This document shows, piece by piece, positions 24,533-32,512 of a stretch of 64,000 bases of DNA. A program made the position numbers and the translations under genes. The first letter of the stretch is position 1. Each line of letters starts with the position of its first letter. The DNA comes from Streptomyces luteolifulvus (GTDB taxonomy: Bacteria; Actinomycetota; Actinomycetes; Streptomycetales; Streptomycetaceae). The stretch covers positions 101,063 to 165,062 of the forward strand of contig NZ_VZRB01000011.1 in assembly GCF_008806595.1 (NCBI RefSeq), read 5' to 3'. Below the pieces are notes generated by a model. It saw only the letters and a list, made by a program, of their open reading frames with translations. It had not been told where the DNA came from and did not search any database.

Positions 24533-25501
24533 ATGGAACTTGCCTACATTCCCAGCCCGTCGCGCGGGGTGCTGTACCTCGGCCCCATTCCGCTGCGCGG
24601 CTATGCGTTCTGCATCATCATCGGCGTCTTCGTCGCGGTCTGGCTCGGCAACAAGCGCTGGATCGCCCGCGGCGGGCGGGCCGGCACGGTGGCCGACATC
24701 GCTGTGTGGGCCGTGCCCTTCGGCCTGATCGGCGGCCGGCTCTACCACGTGATCACGGACTACGAGCTGTACTTCAGCGAGGGCCGTGACTGGGTCGACG
24801 CCTTCAAGGTGTGGGAGGGCGGCCTCGGCATCTGGGGCGCGATCGCGCTCGGTGCGCTGGGCGCCTGGATCGGCTGCCGCCGCCGGGGCATCCCGCTGCC
24901 CGCGTACGCCGACGCCGTCGCCCCCGGTATCGCCTTCGCGCAGGCCATCGGCCGCTGGGGCAACTGGTTCAACCAGGAGCTGTACGGACGGTCCACGGAC
25001 CTGCCCTGGGCGCTGAAGATCACGTCGTCGACGGACGGCCGGGTGCCGGGCACCTACCACCCGACGTTCCTGTACGAGTCGCTGTGGTGCATCGGCGTCG
25101 CCGTGCTCGTCATCTGGGCCGACCGCCGCTTCAGGCTGGGGCACGGCCGGGCGTTCGCGCTGTACGTCGCCGCGTACTGCGTCGGCCGGTTCTGGATCGA
25201 GTACCTGCGGGTGGACGACGCCCACCACATCCTGGGCCTGCGGCTGAACAACTGGACCGCGGTGATCGTGTTCCTGCTCGCGGTGGCGTACATCGTGCTG
25301 TCCGCGAAGAAGCGTCCGGGACCGGAAGAGATCGTCGAGCCGGGTGTCTCCGACAGCAGGACCGGGACCGACGGCGAGGACGAGGCCAAGGACGAGGACA
25401 GGTCCAAGGACGAGGCCAGGTCCGAGGACACGGCCGACTCCGCGAACGAGGGCGAGAAGGAAGACGCCAAGGACGAGGCGGAGTCCGCGAACAAGAGCTG
25501 A
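24533..25501 (+). CDS. lgt: Prolipoprotein diacylglyceryl transferase
   Basis: 322 aa integral membrane enzyme adding diacylglycerol to the lipobox cysteine of prolipoproteins. The Lgt signature is in AIGRWGNWFNQELYG, with the conserved Arg in LIGGRLYHVI and the HPTFLYES motif. Seven hydrophobic segments fit the family. The last 50 residues are an unusual Lys/Asp/Glu-rich tail (DEAKDEDRSKDEARSED), common in actinobacterial Lgt and without known role. Preceded by a TAGCGT hexamer. Confidence 0.97.
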   Translation: MELAYIPSPSRGVLYLGPIPLRGYAFCIIIGVFVAVWLGNKRWIARGGRAGTVADIAVWAVPFGLIGGRLYHVITDYELYFSEGRDWVDAFKVWEGGLGIWGAIALGALGAWIGCRRRGIPLPAYADAVAPGIAFAQAIGRWGNWFNQELYGRSTDLPWALKITSSTDGRVPGTYHPTFLYESLWCIGVAVLVIWADRRFRLGHGRAFALYVAAYCVGRFWIEYLRVDDAHHILGLRLNNWTAVIVFLLAVAYIVLSAKKRPGPEEIVEPGVSDSRTGTDGEDEAKDEDRSKDEARSEDTADSANEGEKEDAKDEAESANKS

Positions 25502-25522
25502 CGGCAGGTCGTCTGCCTATGG

Positions 25523-25547
25523 GGCGCCCCGGAAACCCCGGGGCGCC
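25523..25547. terminator. Hairpin between convergent lgt and the CoA-ester lyase gene
   Basis: Perfect 10-bp arms GGCGCCCCGG (25523-25532) and complement (25538-25547), 5-base loop. It serves two convergent genes. Confidence 0.75.
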
Positions 25548-25575
25548 TCGTCGTATGAGGAGAACCGCAGCCCTC

Positions 25576-25597
25576 AGGGGCGCGGGGAACTGCGCGA
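25576..25597 (+). repeat. Dispersed 22-bp intergenic repeat, copy 2
   Basis: Identical over 22 bases to 21372-21393, same orientation, lying next to a terminator between convergent genes. Confidence 0.7.
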
Positions 25598-25629
25598 CCA
25601 GCTACGACGGACACCCGACCGACCCGCGC

Positions 25630-26469
25630 TCACCGCCTGCGTGCCAGCGACAGCGTCCGCTGCGCCGTCGCCACCACCGCCGCATCGACAAACCTCCCGT
25701 CGGGCAGCGCCTGGGCGCCCCGCTCCCTGATCGCCGCCTTCACGATCGTCTCCGCCTGTTCGATCTCCCACTCGGTGGGAAGGTAGGACCGCTCGATGAC
25801 GGGGAGCTGACGGGGATGGATGGCCGCGCGGCCCAGGAAGCCCAGGGCGCGGCCATGGGCACAGGAGGCCGCCAGGCCCTCCAGATCGCGGATGTCGGGG
25901 TGGACCGACTGGGACGGCGGTGCGAGACCCGCCGCCCGCGCGGCCACCACGATCCGGGAGCGTGACCAGTCGAGGCCCGCGTCCTCACGTACGCCCAGAT
26001 CGGCCCGCAGGTCCGCCTCTCCGAGCGCGATGCCGCACAACGCCCCGTGCGCGGCGGCGATCGCATGGGCGTTCTCGACGCCCCGGGCGGACTCCAGCAG
26101 GGCGTACAGCGGGGGCGTGCCCGGGCCTGCCGCGCCCGCCGCGGCCGTGCGCTGCGCGACGCGGACCACCTGCTCGGGCGACGTCACCTTCGGCAGGCGC
26201 AGTCCGGACACGCCCGGGAGGGCGGCCACCGCCCGCAGGTCGGTGTCGGCGAGCGGCCCGTCGAGGGCGTTCACCCGGACGTGGACCGGGACGGGCTGCG
26301 GCTCGGCGAGGAGTTCGGCGGTGGCCGCGCGGGCGTACTCCTTGCGGTCGGGGGCGACCGCGTCCTCCAGGTCGATCACGACGACATCGGCCCCGGCGAG
26401 CAGGGCCTTGGCGACGACGGACGGGCGGTCGCCGGGGGCGTACAGCCAGGTGAGGGGCGCCGTGGTCAC
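25630..26469 (-). CDS. CoA ester lyase (HpcH/HpaI, citrate lyase beta family)
   Basis: 279 aa. Aldolase-type lyase acting on malyl-CoA-like or citramalyl-CoA-like thioesters. It opens TWLYAPGDRPSVVAKAL, then DVVVIDLEDAVAPDRK (metal Asp/Glu), VRVNALDG, LRLPKV, ALLESARGV (Glu) and IALGEADLRADLG, all typical. Its GTG overlaps the stop of the CoA-transferase gene (GTGA), so it is the last gene of a seven-gene minus-strand operon. Together with the transferase it suggests activation and cleavage of a small dicarboxylic CoA ester; the exact substrate is unknown. Confidence 0.92.
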   Translation of the reverse strand: MTTAPLTWLYAPGDRPSVVAKALLAGADVVVIDLEDAVAPDRKEYARAATAELLAEPQPVPVHVRVNALDGPLADTDLRAVAALPGVSGLRLPKVTSPEQVVRVAQRTAAAGAAGPGTPPLYALLESARGVENAHAIAAAHGALCGIALGEADLRADLGVREDAGLDWSRSRIVVAARAAGLAPPSQSVHPDIRDLEGLAASCAHGRALGFLGRAAIHPRQLPVIERSYLPTEWEIEQAETIVKAAIRERGAQALPDGRFVDAAVVATAQRTLSLARRR

Positions 26470-27668
26470 AGGGCTCCCTCCGTGCGCAGGGCGGTCAGTT
26501 CGGCCGGGGTCAGTCCGAGTTCGGTCAGGACCGTGTCCGTGTCCGCGCCGTGCGGGCGCCCGGCCCAGCGGATCGCGCCGGGTGTGGCGGAGAGGCGGAA
26601 GAGCACGTTCTGCATGCGCAGGGGGCCCAGTTCGGGGTCGTCGACGGTGGTGACGGTGCCGAGGGCCTGGTACTGAGGGTCCGTCATCACATCCCGTACG
26701 TCCTGGATCGGGGCCACCGCCGCCTCCGCCTTCTCGAACGCCGCGAGGACCTCCTCGCGGGTGCGCTCGGCGATCCAGGCGCCGACCGCCTCGTCGAGGA
26801 CGTCCGAGTGGCGGGCCCGGTCGGCGCCCGTCGCGAACCACGGTTCGTCGATCAGCTCCGGGCGGCCCACCAGACGCATCACGCGTTCCGCCACCGACTG
26901 GGCGGACGTGGAGACGGCGACCCAGGTGCCGTCCGCGGTGCGGTAGGTGTTGCGCGGGGCGTTGTTCTGGGAGCGGTTGCCGGTACGCGGCTGGACATGG
27001 CCGAGCTGGTCGTACCAGAGGGGCTGCGGGCCGAGCACCATCAGGATCGGCTCGATGATCGCCATGTCGACGACCTGGCCCTCACCGGTGCGGTCACGTG
27101 CCGCGAGCGCGGTCATCACGGCGTACGCGGTGGCCAGCGCGGCGATGGAGTCGGCGAGGCCGAAGGGCGGGAGCGTCGGGGGAGCGTCCGGTTCGCCGGT
27201 GATCGCCGCGAAGCCGCTCATCGCCTCGGCGAGGGTGCCGAAGCCGGGGCGACGGGCGTACGGGCCGAACTGGCCGAAGCCGGTGACCCGGGCGAGGACC
27301 AGTCGCGGGTTGGCGGCCGACAGTTCCTCCCAGCCGAGGTCCCACTTCTCCAGGGTTCCGGGGCGGAAGTTCTCGATGATCACATCGGCCGTGGCCGCGA
27401 GGCGGAGCAGGGTCGTGCGGCCGCCCGGTTTCGACAGGTCGAGGGTGATGGTGCGCTTGTTGCGGCCCAGGAGTTTCCACCACAGACCCACACCGTCCTT
27501 CGAGGGGCCGTGGCCGCGGGAGGGGTCCGGTTTCGCCGGGTGCTCGATCTTGACGACCTCGGCGCCGTAGTCGCCGAGCAGCGTGGCGGCGAGGGGCCCG
27601 GCGAAGAGGGTGGCGAGGTCGAGGACGCGCACACCGGTCAGGGGCCCGGTCGGGGGAGCCGTGGTCAT
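26466..27668 (-). CDS. Class III CoA-transferase (CaiB/BaiF family)
   Basis: 400 aa. Moves CoA between acyl groups through an aspartyl-CoA thioester. Typical landmarks are GVRVLDLATLFAGPLAATLLGDYGAEVVKIE, RNKRTITLDL, ADVIIENFRPGTLEKWDLGWE, LVLARVTGFGQ and the catalytic Asp region DMAIIEPI. Length is normal. It overlaps its neighbours by 4 bases on both sides. Pairing with a CoA lyase in one operon is a common arrangement for degradation of itaconate- or citramalate-like acids, but neither is shown here. Confidence 0.92.
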   Translation of the reverse strand: MTTAPPTGPLTGVRVLDLATLFAGPLAATLLGDYGAEVVKIEHPAKPDPSRGHGPSKDGVGLWWKLLGRNKRTITLDLSKPGGRTTLLRLAATADVIIENFRPGTLEKWDLGWEELSAANPRLVLARVTGFGQFGPYARRPGFGTLAEAMSGFAAITGEPDAPPTLPPFGLADSIAALATAYAVMTALAARDRTGEGQVVDMAIIEPILMVLGPQPLWYDQLGHVQPRTGNRSQNNAPRNTYRTADGTWVAVSTSAQSVAERVMRLVGRPELIDEPWFATGADRARHSDVLDEAVGAWIAERTREEVLAAFEKAEAAVAPIQDVRDVMTDPQYQALGTVTTVDDPELGPLRMQNVLFRLSATPGAIRWAGRPHGADTDTVLTELGLTPAELTALRTEGAL

Positions 27669-28558
27669 ACGGTGAACCGCGCCTCGATCTCGGACCGGTA
27701 CGGCATCGACGCCGACGCGCCCTCCCGCTGGACCGACAGCGCTGCCGCCGTGGCCGCCCACGCCAGGGCCTCGGGCATCGGGCGTTCCTCGCCCAGCGCC
27801 ACCGCGAGCGCCCCCACGAACGTGTCACCCGCGCCGGTCGAGTCCACGGCGGTGACCCGGGGCGCGGGGACGCTGAGCGGTTCGCTGCCCCGGGCCGCGT
27901 ACAGGCTGCCCGCCGCGCCCAGGGTGACGACCACCGCCGGCACCCGGTCGAGCAGGGCCGTGGCCGCGCCCTGCGGGTCGGTGATGCCGGTGAGCGCCGC
28001 GGCCTCGTGCTCGTTGGGGACCAGCAGGTCGGTGGCGGCGAGGAGTTCGGGCGGGAGCGGCTGGGCGGGGGCGGGGGTGAGGACCGTACGGACGCCGTGG
28101 GCGCGGGCGGTCCGGGCGCCCGCGACGACCGCAGGCAGGGGGATCTCCAGCTGGAGGAGCAGTGCGTCGGCGGCGGCGATGAGGCCCTCGTCGCCGGGGG
28201 CGAGATGGTCGACGGTGCCGTTGGCGCCGGGGATCACGACGATCGCGTTGCCGCCCTCGTCGTCCACGACGATGTGCGCGGTACCGGAGGGACCCTCGGT
28301 GGTGCGCAGATGGTCGGTGTTCACGCCGGAGAGTTCGAGGGTGGAGCGCAGACGGGTGCCGAAGGCGTCGTTGCCGACCGCGCCGATCACCGAGACGGTG
28401 GCGCCCGCGCGGGCCGCGGCGACCGCCTGGTTGGCGCCCTTGCCGCCGGGGATCGTACGGAACTCCCGCCCCGTCGCGGTCTCCCCGCGCTGCGGGGCCT
28501 TCTCGACATAGGCGACGAGGTCCATGTTCGTGCTGCCGAGCACGACGATGTGCGTCAT
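27665..28558 (-). CDS. Ribokinase-family (PfkB) sugar kinase
   Basis: 297 aa. PfkB kinase most like ribokinase: MTHIVVLGSTNMDLVAYVE at the N-terminus, the GGKGANQAVAAARAG signature 1, sugar-binding AVGNDAFG, and signature 2 VDSTGAGDTFVGALAVAL with the catalytic Asp in TGAGD. Directly coupled (ATGA) to the first ADP-ribosylglycohydrolase gene upstream, which fits phosphorylation of a ribose released from ADP-ribose-type or nucleoside-type substrates. Ribose specificity is inferred. Confidence 0.9.
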   Translation of the reverse strand: MTHIVVLGSTNMDLVAYVEKAPQRGETATGREFRTIPGGKGANQAVAAARAGATVSVIGAVGNDAFGTRLRSTLELSGVNTDHLRTTEGPSGTAHIVVDDEGGNAIVVIPGANGTVDHLAPGDEGLIAAADALLLQLEIPLPAVVAGARTARAHGVRTVLTPAPAQPLPPELLAATDLLVPNEHEAAALTGITDPQGAATALLDRVPAVVVTLGAAGSLYAARGSEPLSVPAPRVTAVDSTGAGDTFVGALAVALGEERPMPEALAWAATAAALSVQREGASASMPYRSEIEARFTV

Positions 28559-29949
28559 GGGCGCGGTGCCTCCAGGGAGGTGAGCTCGTGGGTGAGGTGG
28601 GCCAGGGTGTCGAAACCGATGCCGTTGAAGTCGCCGACCGTGGTGGACAGACGGTTCTTGAGGGGGGCCGTCCAGCGCTCGGGGAGTGCGCCGGGGCCGC
28701 CCGCGAGAAGCCCGGCGATGCCGCCGGCGGTGGCGCCGTTGGAGTCGGTGTCCCAGCCGCCGGAGACGGCACGGCAGATGGAGCCCGTGAAATCGCCGTC
28801 CGCGTGGGTCAGGGCGGCGGCGATCAGGGCCGTGTTGGGGACGGCGTGGACCCAGTGGTGGGTGCGGCCGTGGGCGGTGTGCAGCTGGTCGACGACCGTG
28901 TCGAAGTCCTCGTGGGACTCGGCCAGCCGGACGGCGTGACGGACCGCGCGGGCGAGGCGGGAGGCCGGGGGGACGACCGTGAGTCCGGTGCGCAGACAGG
29001 TGTGGACGTCGGGGGAACCGGTGGCCGCGGTGGCGATGACGGCGGCCGTGAACATCGCCGCGTAGACGCCGTTGGCGGTGTGGCTGAGGGTGGCGTCCCG
29101 GTGGGCCTGCTCCGCGGCTGCCGCCGGGTCTGCGGGGTGCGTCCAGCCGTGGATGTCGGCGCGGATCAGGGCGCCGATCCACTCCCGGAAGGGGTTGCGG
29201 TGGCGTGCGGTGCGCGGGGGTTCCAGGCCGGTGAGGAGGTTGCGGTAGGCGATGCGTTCGGCGGTGAACGTACGCCCGGCGGGGAGTTCGTCGAGCCAGA
29301 GTTGCGCCACGTCATGGGTGGTGAAGTGGGCGCCGTGGCGTTGGAGCAGGAGGAGATTGAGGAGGGGGTAGTTGAGGTCGTCGTCCTCGGGCATGCCGTC
29401 GATGTTCTCGGCGAGGGAGGTGGGCGCGGAGCGGCGGTTCCAGGGGTATGCGGTGAGGAGGTCGTCGGGGACGCCGCGGGCGGTGAAGTAGCTGTTGAGG
29501 GGCCAGTTGCCGGTGGTCTTGGCGAGCTCGCGGATGCCGGTCAGAGGGAGCTTCTCGACGGGCTTGCCCAGCAGGCAGCCGACGGCTCGGCCGAGCCAGG
29601 CGGCTTCCAGGCGGGCGGGCTTTGTGGGCGCCGCCTCCGCGGCACGCAGGTCCGCAGCCGGGCGGGCCGGCCAGTTCGGGCACAAGGCCTTGATCCTGGG
29701 CAGGTCCGTCGGCTCGCTGTCCGCCAACCTGCTGGGCAGGTCCGCCAGTTCGTCCAGCAAGTCCTCCGCCAGCAGGCGCAGGTACCTCGACGCCGGTTCC
29801 GGTGATGCGCCCGCGCGGAGCGGGGCGTCCGGGCCGCCCGCCGCTCGCCATCTCGCCGCGATCGCCGAGGGCTCACGCCCGTCCAGTGCCGCCTGGCGCA
29901 GTTCGTGGCCCAGGAGGTCCTCCGGCTGGACCCAGGTCAGGCGGAGCAT
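28555..29949 (-). CDS. ADP-ribosylglycohydrolase family protein, long variant (ARH-1)
   Basis: 464 aa, the longest of four paralogues. The first 140 residues (MLRLTWVQPEDLLGHELRQ and on) are absent from the others. The ARH fold follows: VGCLLGKPVEK, where Lys replaces the usual Asp of GDALG, then MPEDDDLNYPLL (metal-binding acids), LSHTANGVYAAMF and GGWDTDSNGATAGGIAGLL (DTDS metal site). This GKPVE/EDDD pattern defines a separate bacterial branch of the family. Likely a hydrolase acting on an N- or O-glycosidic bond of ADP-ribose or a related ribosyl compound. Start ATG 29949 overlaps the preceding gene by 13 bases. Confidence 0.85.
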   Translation of the reverse strand: MLRLTWVQPEDLLGHELRQAALDGREPSAIAARWRAAGGPDAPLRAGASPEPASRYLRLLAEDLLDELADLPSRLADSEPTDLPRIKALCPNWPARPAADLRAAEAAPTKPARLEAAWLGRAVGCLLGKPVEKLPLTGIRELAKTTGNWPLNSYFTARGVPDDLLTAYPWNRRSAPTSLAENIDGMPEDDDLNYPLLNLLLLQRHGAHFTTHDVAQLWLDELPAGRTFTAERIAYRNLLTGLEPPRTARHRNPFREWIGALIRADIHGWTHPADPAAAAEQAHRDATLSHTANGVYAAMFTAAVIATAATGSPDVHTCLRTGLTVVPPASRLARAVRHAVRLAESHEDFDTVVDQLHTAHGRTHHWVHAVPNTALIAAALTHADGDFTGSICRAVSGGWDTDSNGATAGGIAGLLAGGPGALPERWTAPLKNRLSTTVGDFNGIGFDTLAHLTHELTSLEAPRP

Positions 29950-31112
29950 CTCGGGCCTCCGAGCTCGGCGAACGCCGCCTCGTGGGCCCGGCGGCGGCGG
30001 ACGTCCCGTTCGAAGATCTCCCGGGTGACCTCGGTGAGCGTCGCCGCCGGTTCCCACAGGTCCAGGCGGCTGGCCTCCGCGACCGTCTTCGCCCAGTCCT
30101 CGGGAGCGGGCGAGCCCAGGGCGCCGGCCAGCGCTCCCGCCATCGTGGCGATCGAGTCGCAGTCGCGGCCGTAGTTCACCGCGCCCAGCACCGTGTGGCG
30201 GTAGTCGCCGTGGGCGACCAGCAACATGCCGAGGGCGACGGGGAGTTCCTCGATCGTGTGCAGGCGGGAGGGGCGGCGGGCGGCCAGGGAGGGGGCTCGG
30301 TAGTCGGGGCCGACCGTGTCGTACGGTGCCACCGCCTCCCGGAGCGGGCCGAGTGCCGACTCGAAGTCCGAGTACCGGCCGGCCGCGTCGCAGACCGTCT
30401 CGATCGCCGCCCTCGTGCCGTCCTTCGCGAGGCCGAGGCAGGCGGTCACCACCGAGTCCGGGGTGGCGCCCGGTGTGCTCGCCGCCGCCACCGCCGCCGC
30501 GAAGACGGCGGCCGCCTCACGGCCGTACGACGACTGGTGGGCGCCGGCGACATCCAGGGCCTCGGCGTACGCGCCCGCCGGGTTGGCCGCGTTGACCAGG
30601 CCGACCGGGGCCATGTACATCGCGGCACCGCAGTTGACGATGTTGCCGACGCCGGCCTCGCGGGGGTCGGCATGGCCGTAGTGGAGCTTCGCGACCAGCC
30701 ATTTCTCCGCCAGGAAGATCCGCTGCAACGGGAGGGCCTCCGCCTGCAGTTCCGGGATCCAGCGGGGGTTCGTCATCAGGTCCGGGACCAGGCGGTCGGC
30801 GATCGCGTAGGCGTCGAGGTGGTCGCGGACCTGTGCGTACACCCGTACCAGCGCATGCGTCATCAAGGTGTCGTCGGTGACGTGGCCGTCGCCCTTGTGG
30901 TATGGGGCGATGGGCCGGGCCGTGCGCCAGGCGTCGCCGTTCCAGGGCCCGACGATGCCGTGGACGCGGCCGCCGTGGCGTTCGAGGATCTGCTCGGGGG
31001 AGTAGCCCTCGACGGGGCCGCCCAGGGCGTCGCCGACGGCGGCTCCGACGAGCGCTCCGGTGATCCGCTCCTCCAGGCTTCCCGCTCGGTTTTCATCTCC
31101 TTTGGGCGTCAT
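29937..31112 (-). CDS. ADP-ribosylglycohydrolase family protein (ARH-2)
   Basis: 391 aa. Full set of DraG/ARH motifs: GALVGAAVGDALGGPVEG, HVTDDTLMTH, VGNIVNCGAAMYMAPVGL and NYGRDCDSIATMAGALAG. The metal-site acids GD, DD and DxD are all present. ATG 31112 is chosen because AGGAGG lies 12 bases upstream. ATG 31124 overlaps the previous stop (ATGA) but abuts the AGGAGG directly and could not use it. Predicted to remove ADP-ribose or a related group from protein, nucleic acid or a small molecule. Confidence 0.87.
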   Translation of the reverse strand: MTPKGDENRAGSLEERITGALVGAAVGDALGGPVEGYSPEQILERHGGRVHGIVGPWNGDAWRTARPIAPYHKGDGHVTDDTLMTHALVRVYAQVRDHLDAYAIADRLVPDLMTNPRWIPELQAEALPLQRIFLAEKWLVAKLHYGHADPREAGVGNIVNCGAAMYMAPVGLVNAANPAGAYAEALDVAGAHQSSYGREAAAVFAAAVAAASTPGATPDSVVTACLGLAKDGTRAAIETVCDAAGRYSDFESALGPLREAVAPYDTVGPDYRAPSLAARRPSRLHTIEELPVALGMLLVAHGDYRHTVLGAVNYGRDCDSIATMAGALAGALGSPAPEDWAKTVAEASRLDLWEPAATLTEVTREIFERDVRRRRAHEAAFAELGGPRCSA

Positions 31113-31120
31113 GCCCCGAA

Positions 31121-32239
31121 TCATCCTCCTGGTGGGGCCGGTTGTGCGGCTTCCAGGAGTTCGGCGAGTTCCACCAGGTCAGTGCCGGTGAGCCGGGGGA
31201 GTACACAGCCGGAGAGGGTGCGGCAGGTGTCCCGCCAGGACTCGGGGACGGCCGCGCCGCCGCCGACCGCGCCGGTCAGGGCGCCGACCAGGGCCGGGGC
31301 GGAGTCCGCGACCCGGGACAGGCAGGCGGCCGCGGGGACCGCCTCCGTGATCCGGCCGGCGGCCGCGGTGGCCAGGGCCAGGGCGATCGGGACCGTCTCG
31401 GCGGCCGCGATGCCGTAGCTGTAGACGTGGTCGACGATCCGGTGCTCCAGCGCCGGGACCGCGGCGAAGGCGCTCTCCGCGTCGAGGGCCAGCTTCAGCG
31501 CGTCGCGGGCGTTGCGGCCGATCTCGGTCTCCTCGGGGAGCTCCGCGAGTGCGGCCCCCACGCACTCCTCCACCTTCGCGCCGGCGAGGGCCCGGGCGAC
31601 GGCCGCCGCCATGGCGCGGGCACCGTGCACCCCGTCGCCGTCCTGGGTGTAGCGGGCGTCGAACTCGGCGAGGGCGGCGGCGAGCCGGGGGTCGCCCGGG
31701 TGGGCGACGGCGAGGACACAGGCCCGTACGCAGGCGGCGTCGTCGAAGTAGTGCGGGTTGTCGTGGCCGGTGGCGGGCGGGCGGAGGCCCGCGGCAAGGT
31801 TGCCGAGTCCGGCCCGGACGGAGATGCGGGCGCGCAGCGGCAGCACGGCCGACTCGATCTCGGGGGCGCGTTCCGCTGCCGCGGCCACCTCGCTCGCCAG
31901 GGCGTTCCAGGTCAGGTCGATGGCTGCCCGGGTACGGCGCTCCCGGCTCAGGTCTCCGAGCACGCTGTCGTCGCCGGCCCTGAGGACGGCCTCCGCCGCG
32001 AACGCCGCCCACTCGGCGTCGTCCGAGGGGCCGAGACGCAGCGGTTCCGGCGGCTGGTTCAGCGCGACGGGCACGGGAAGGGTGGTCGTCGCGTTCTGCT
32101 CGGCGAAGGTGTCCAGCTCCCGGGTGAGCCGCCGGGTCCACTCGGGCATCCGGGCCGCACGATGCCGAGCGGCCGGCCACCCGACGGCATCACCCGCGGC
32201 GAGCCCCAGCAACAACCCCTCGATCCGGCGGGGCCTCAT
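31121..32239 (-). CDS. ADP-ribosylglycohydrolase family protein, altered metal site (ARH-3)
   Basis: 372 aa. N-terminal motifs are intact (GLLLGLAAGDAVGWP, GPSDDAEWAAF) and DGDGVHGARAMAAAVARAL is present. The C-terminal metal motif, usually RDADT, reads RVADSAPALVGALTGA here, so the first Asp is Val. One metal ligand is therefore missing and activity may be altered or lost. GAGGTG 8 bases upstream of ATG 32239 supports the start. Positioned between ARH-4 and ARH-2 in the operon. Confidence 0.83.
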   Translation of the reverse strand: MRPRRIEGLLLGLAAGDAVGWPAARHRAARMPEWTRRLTRELDTFAEQNATTTLPVPVALNQPPEPLRLGPSDDAEWAAFAAEAVLRAGDDSVLGDLSRERRTRAAIDLTWNALASEVAAAAERAPEIESAVLPLRARISVRAGLGNLAAGLRPPATGHDNPHYFDDAACVRACVLAVAHPGDPRLAAALAEFDARYTQDGDGVHGARAMAAAVARALAGAKVEECVGAALAELPEETEIGRNARDALKLALDAESAFAAVPALEHRIVDHVYSYGIAAAETVPIALALATAAAGRITEAVPAAACLSRVADSAPALVGALTGAVGGGAAVPESWRDTCRTLSGCVLPRLTGTDLVELAELLEAAQPAPPGG

Positions 32240-32361
32240 GGCTGCACCTCGTCTTCGGGGGAGGGGCCGGGTACGGATCGGCCGTGCAGGCAGGGGAGTT
32301 CGCGGGCGGGTTTGTCGTCTGCGGTGGGCCTCGGCGGCTTCCGGGTGGGGCGGGTTTTCAT
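32236..32361 (-). CDS. Possible 41-aa peptide overlapping ARH-3 start
   Basis: Starts MKTRPTRKPPRPTADDK and ends PGPSPEDEVQP. GAGGGG lies 5 bases before the ATG and its TGA overlaps the ARH-3 ATG (ATGA). It is Pro/Arg-rich and has no domain. It may be a real coupling peptide or an untranslated spacer. Confidence 0.3.
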   Translation of the reverse strand: MKTRPTRKPPRPTADDKPARELPCLHGRSVPGPSPEDEVQP

Positions 32362-32512
32362 GGTTGCCCCTCGTGGTCGGGTGTGGGGGTCAAGGGGACG
32401 ACGGGGTCGGGTGCGGGTCCGCCGCCTTGTCGTCGGAGTTCGCGGGTGGGCCCCTGGCCCCGCTTCACGCTCGCCGTGCGGCACAGCCGCGGCCCCTTGG
32501 CGCGGCGCGGCC

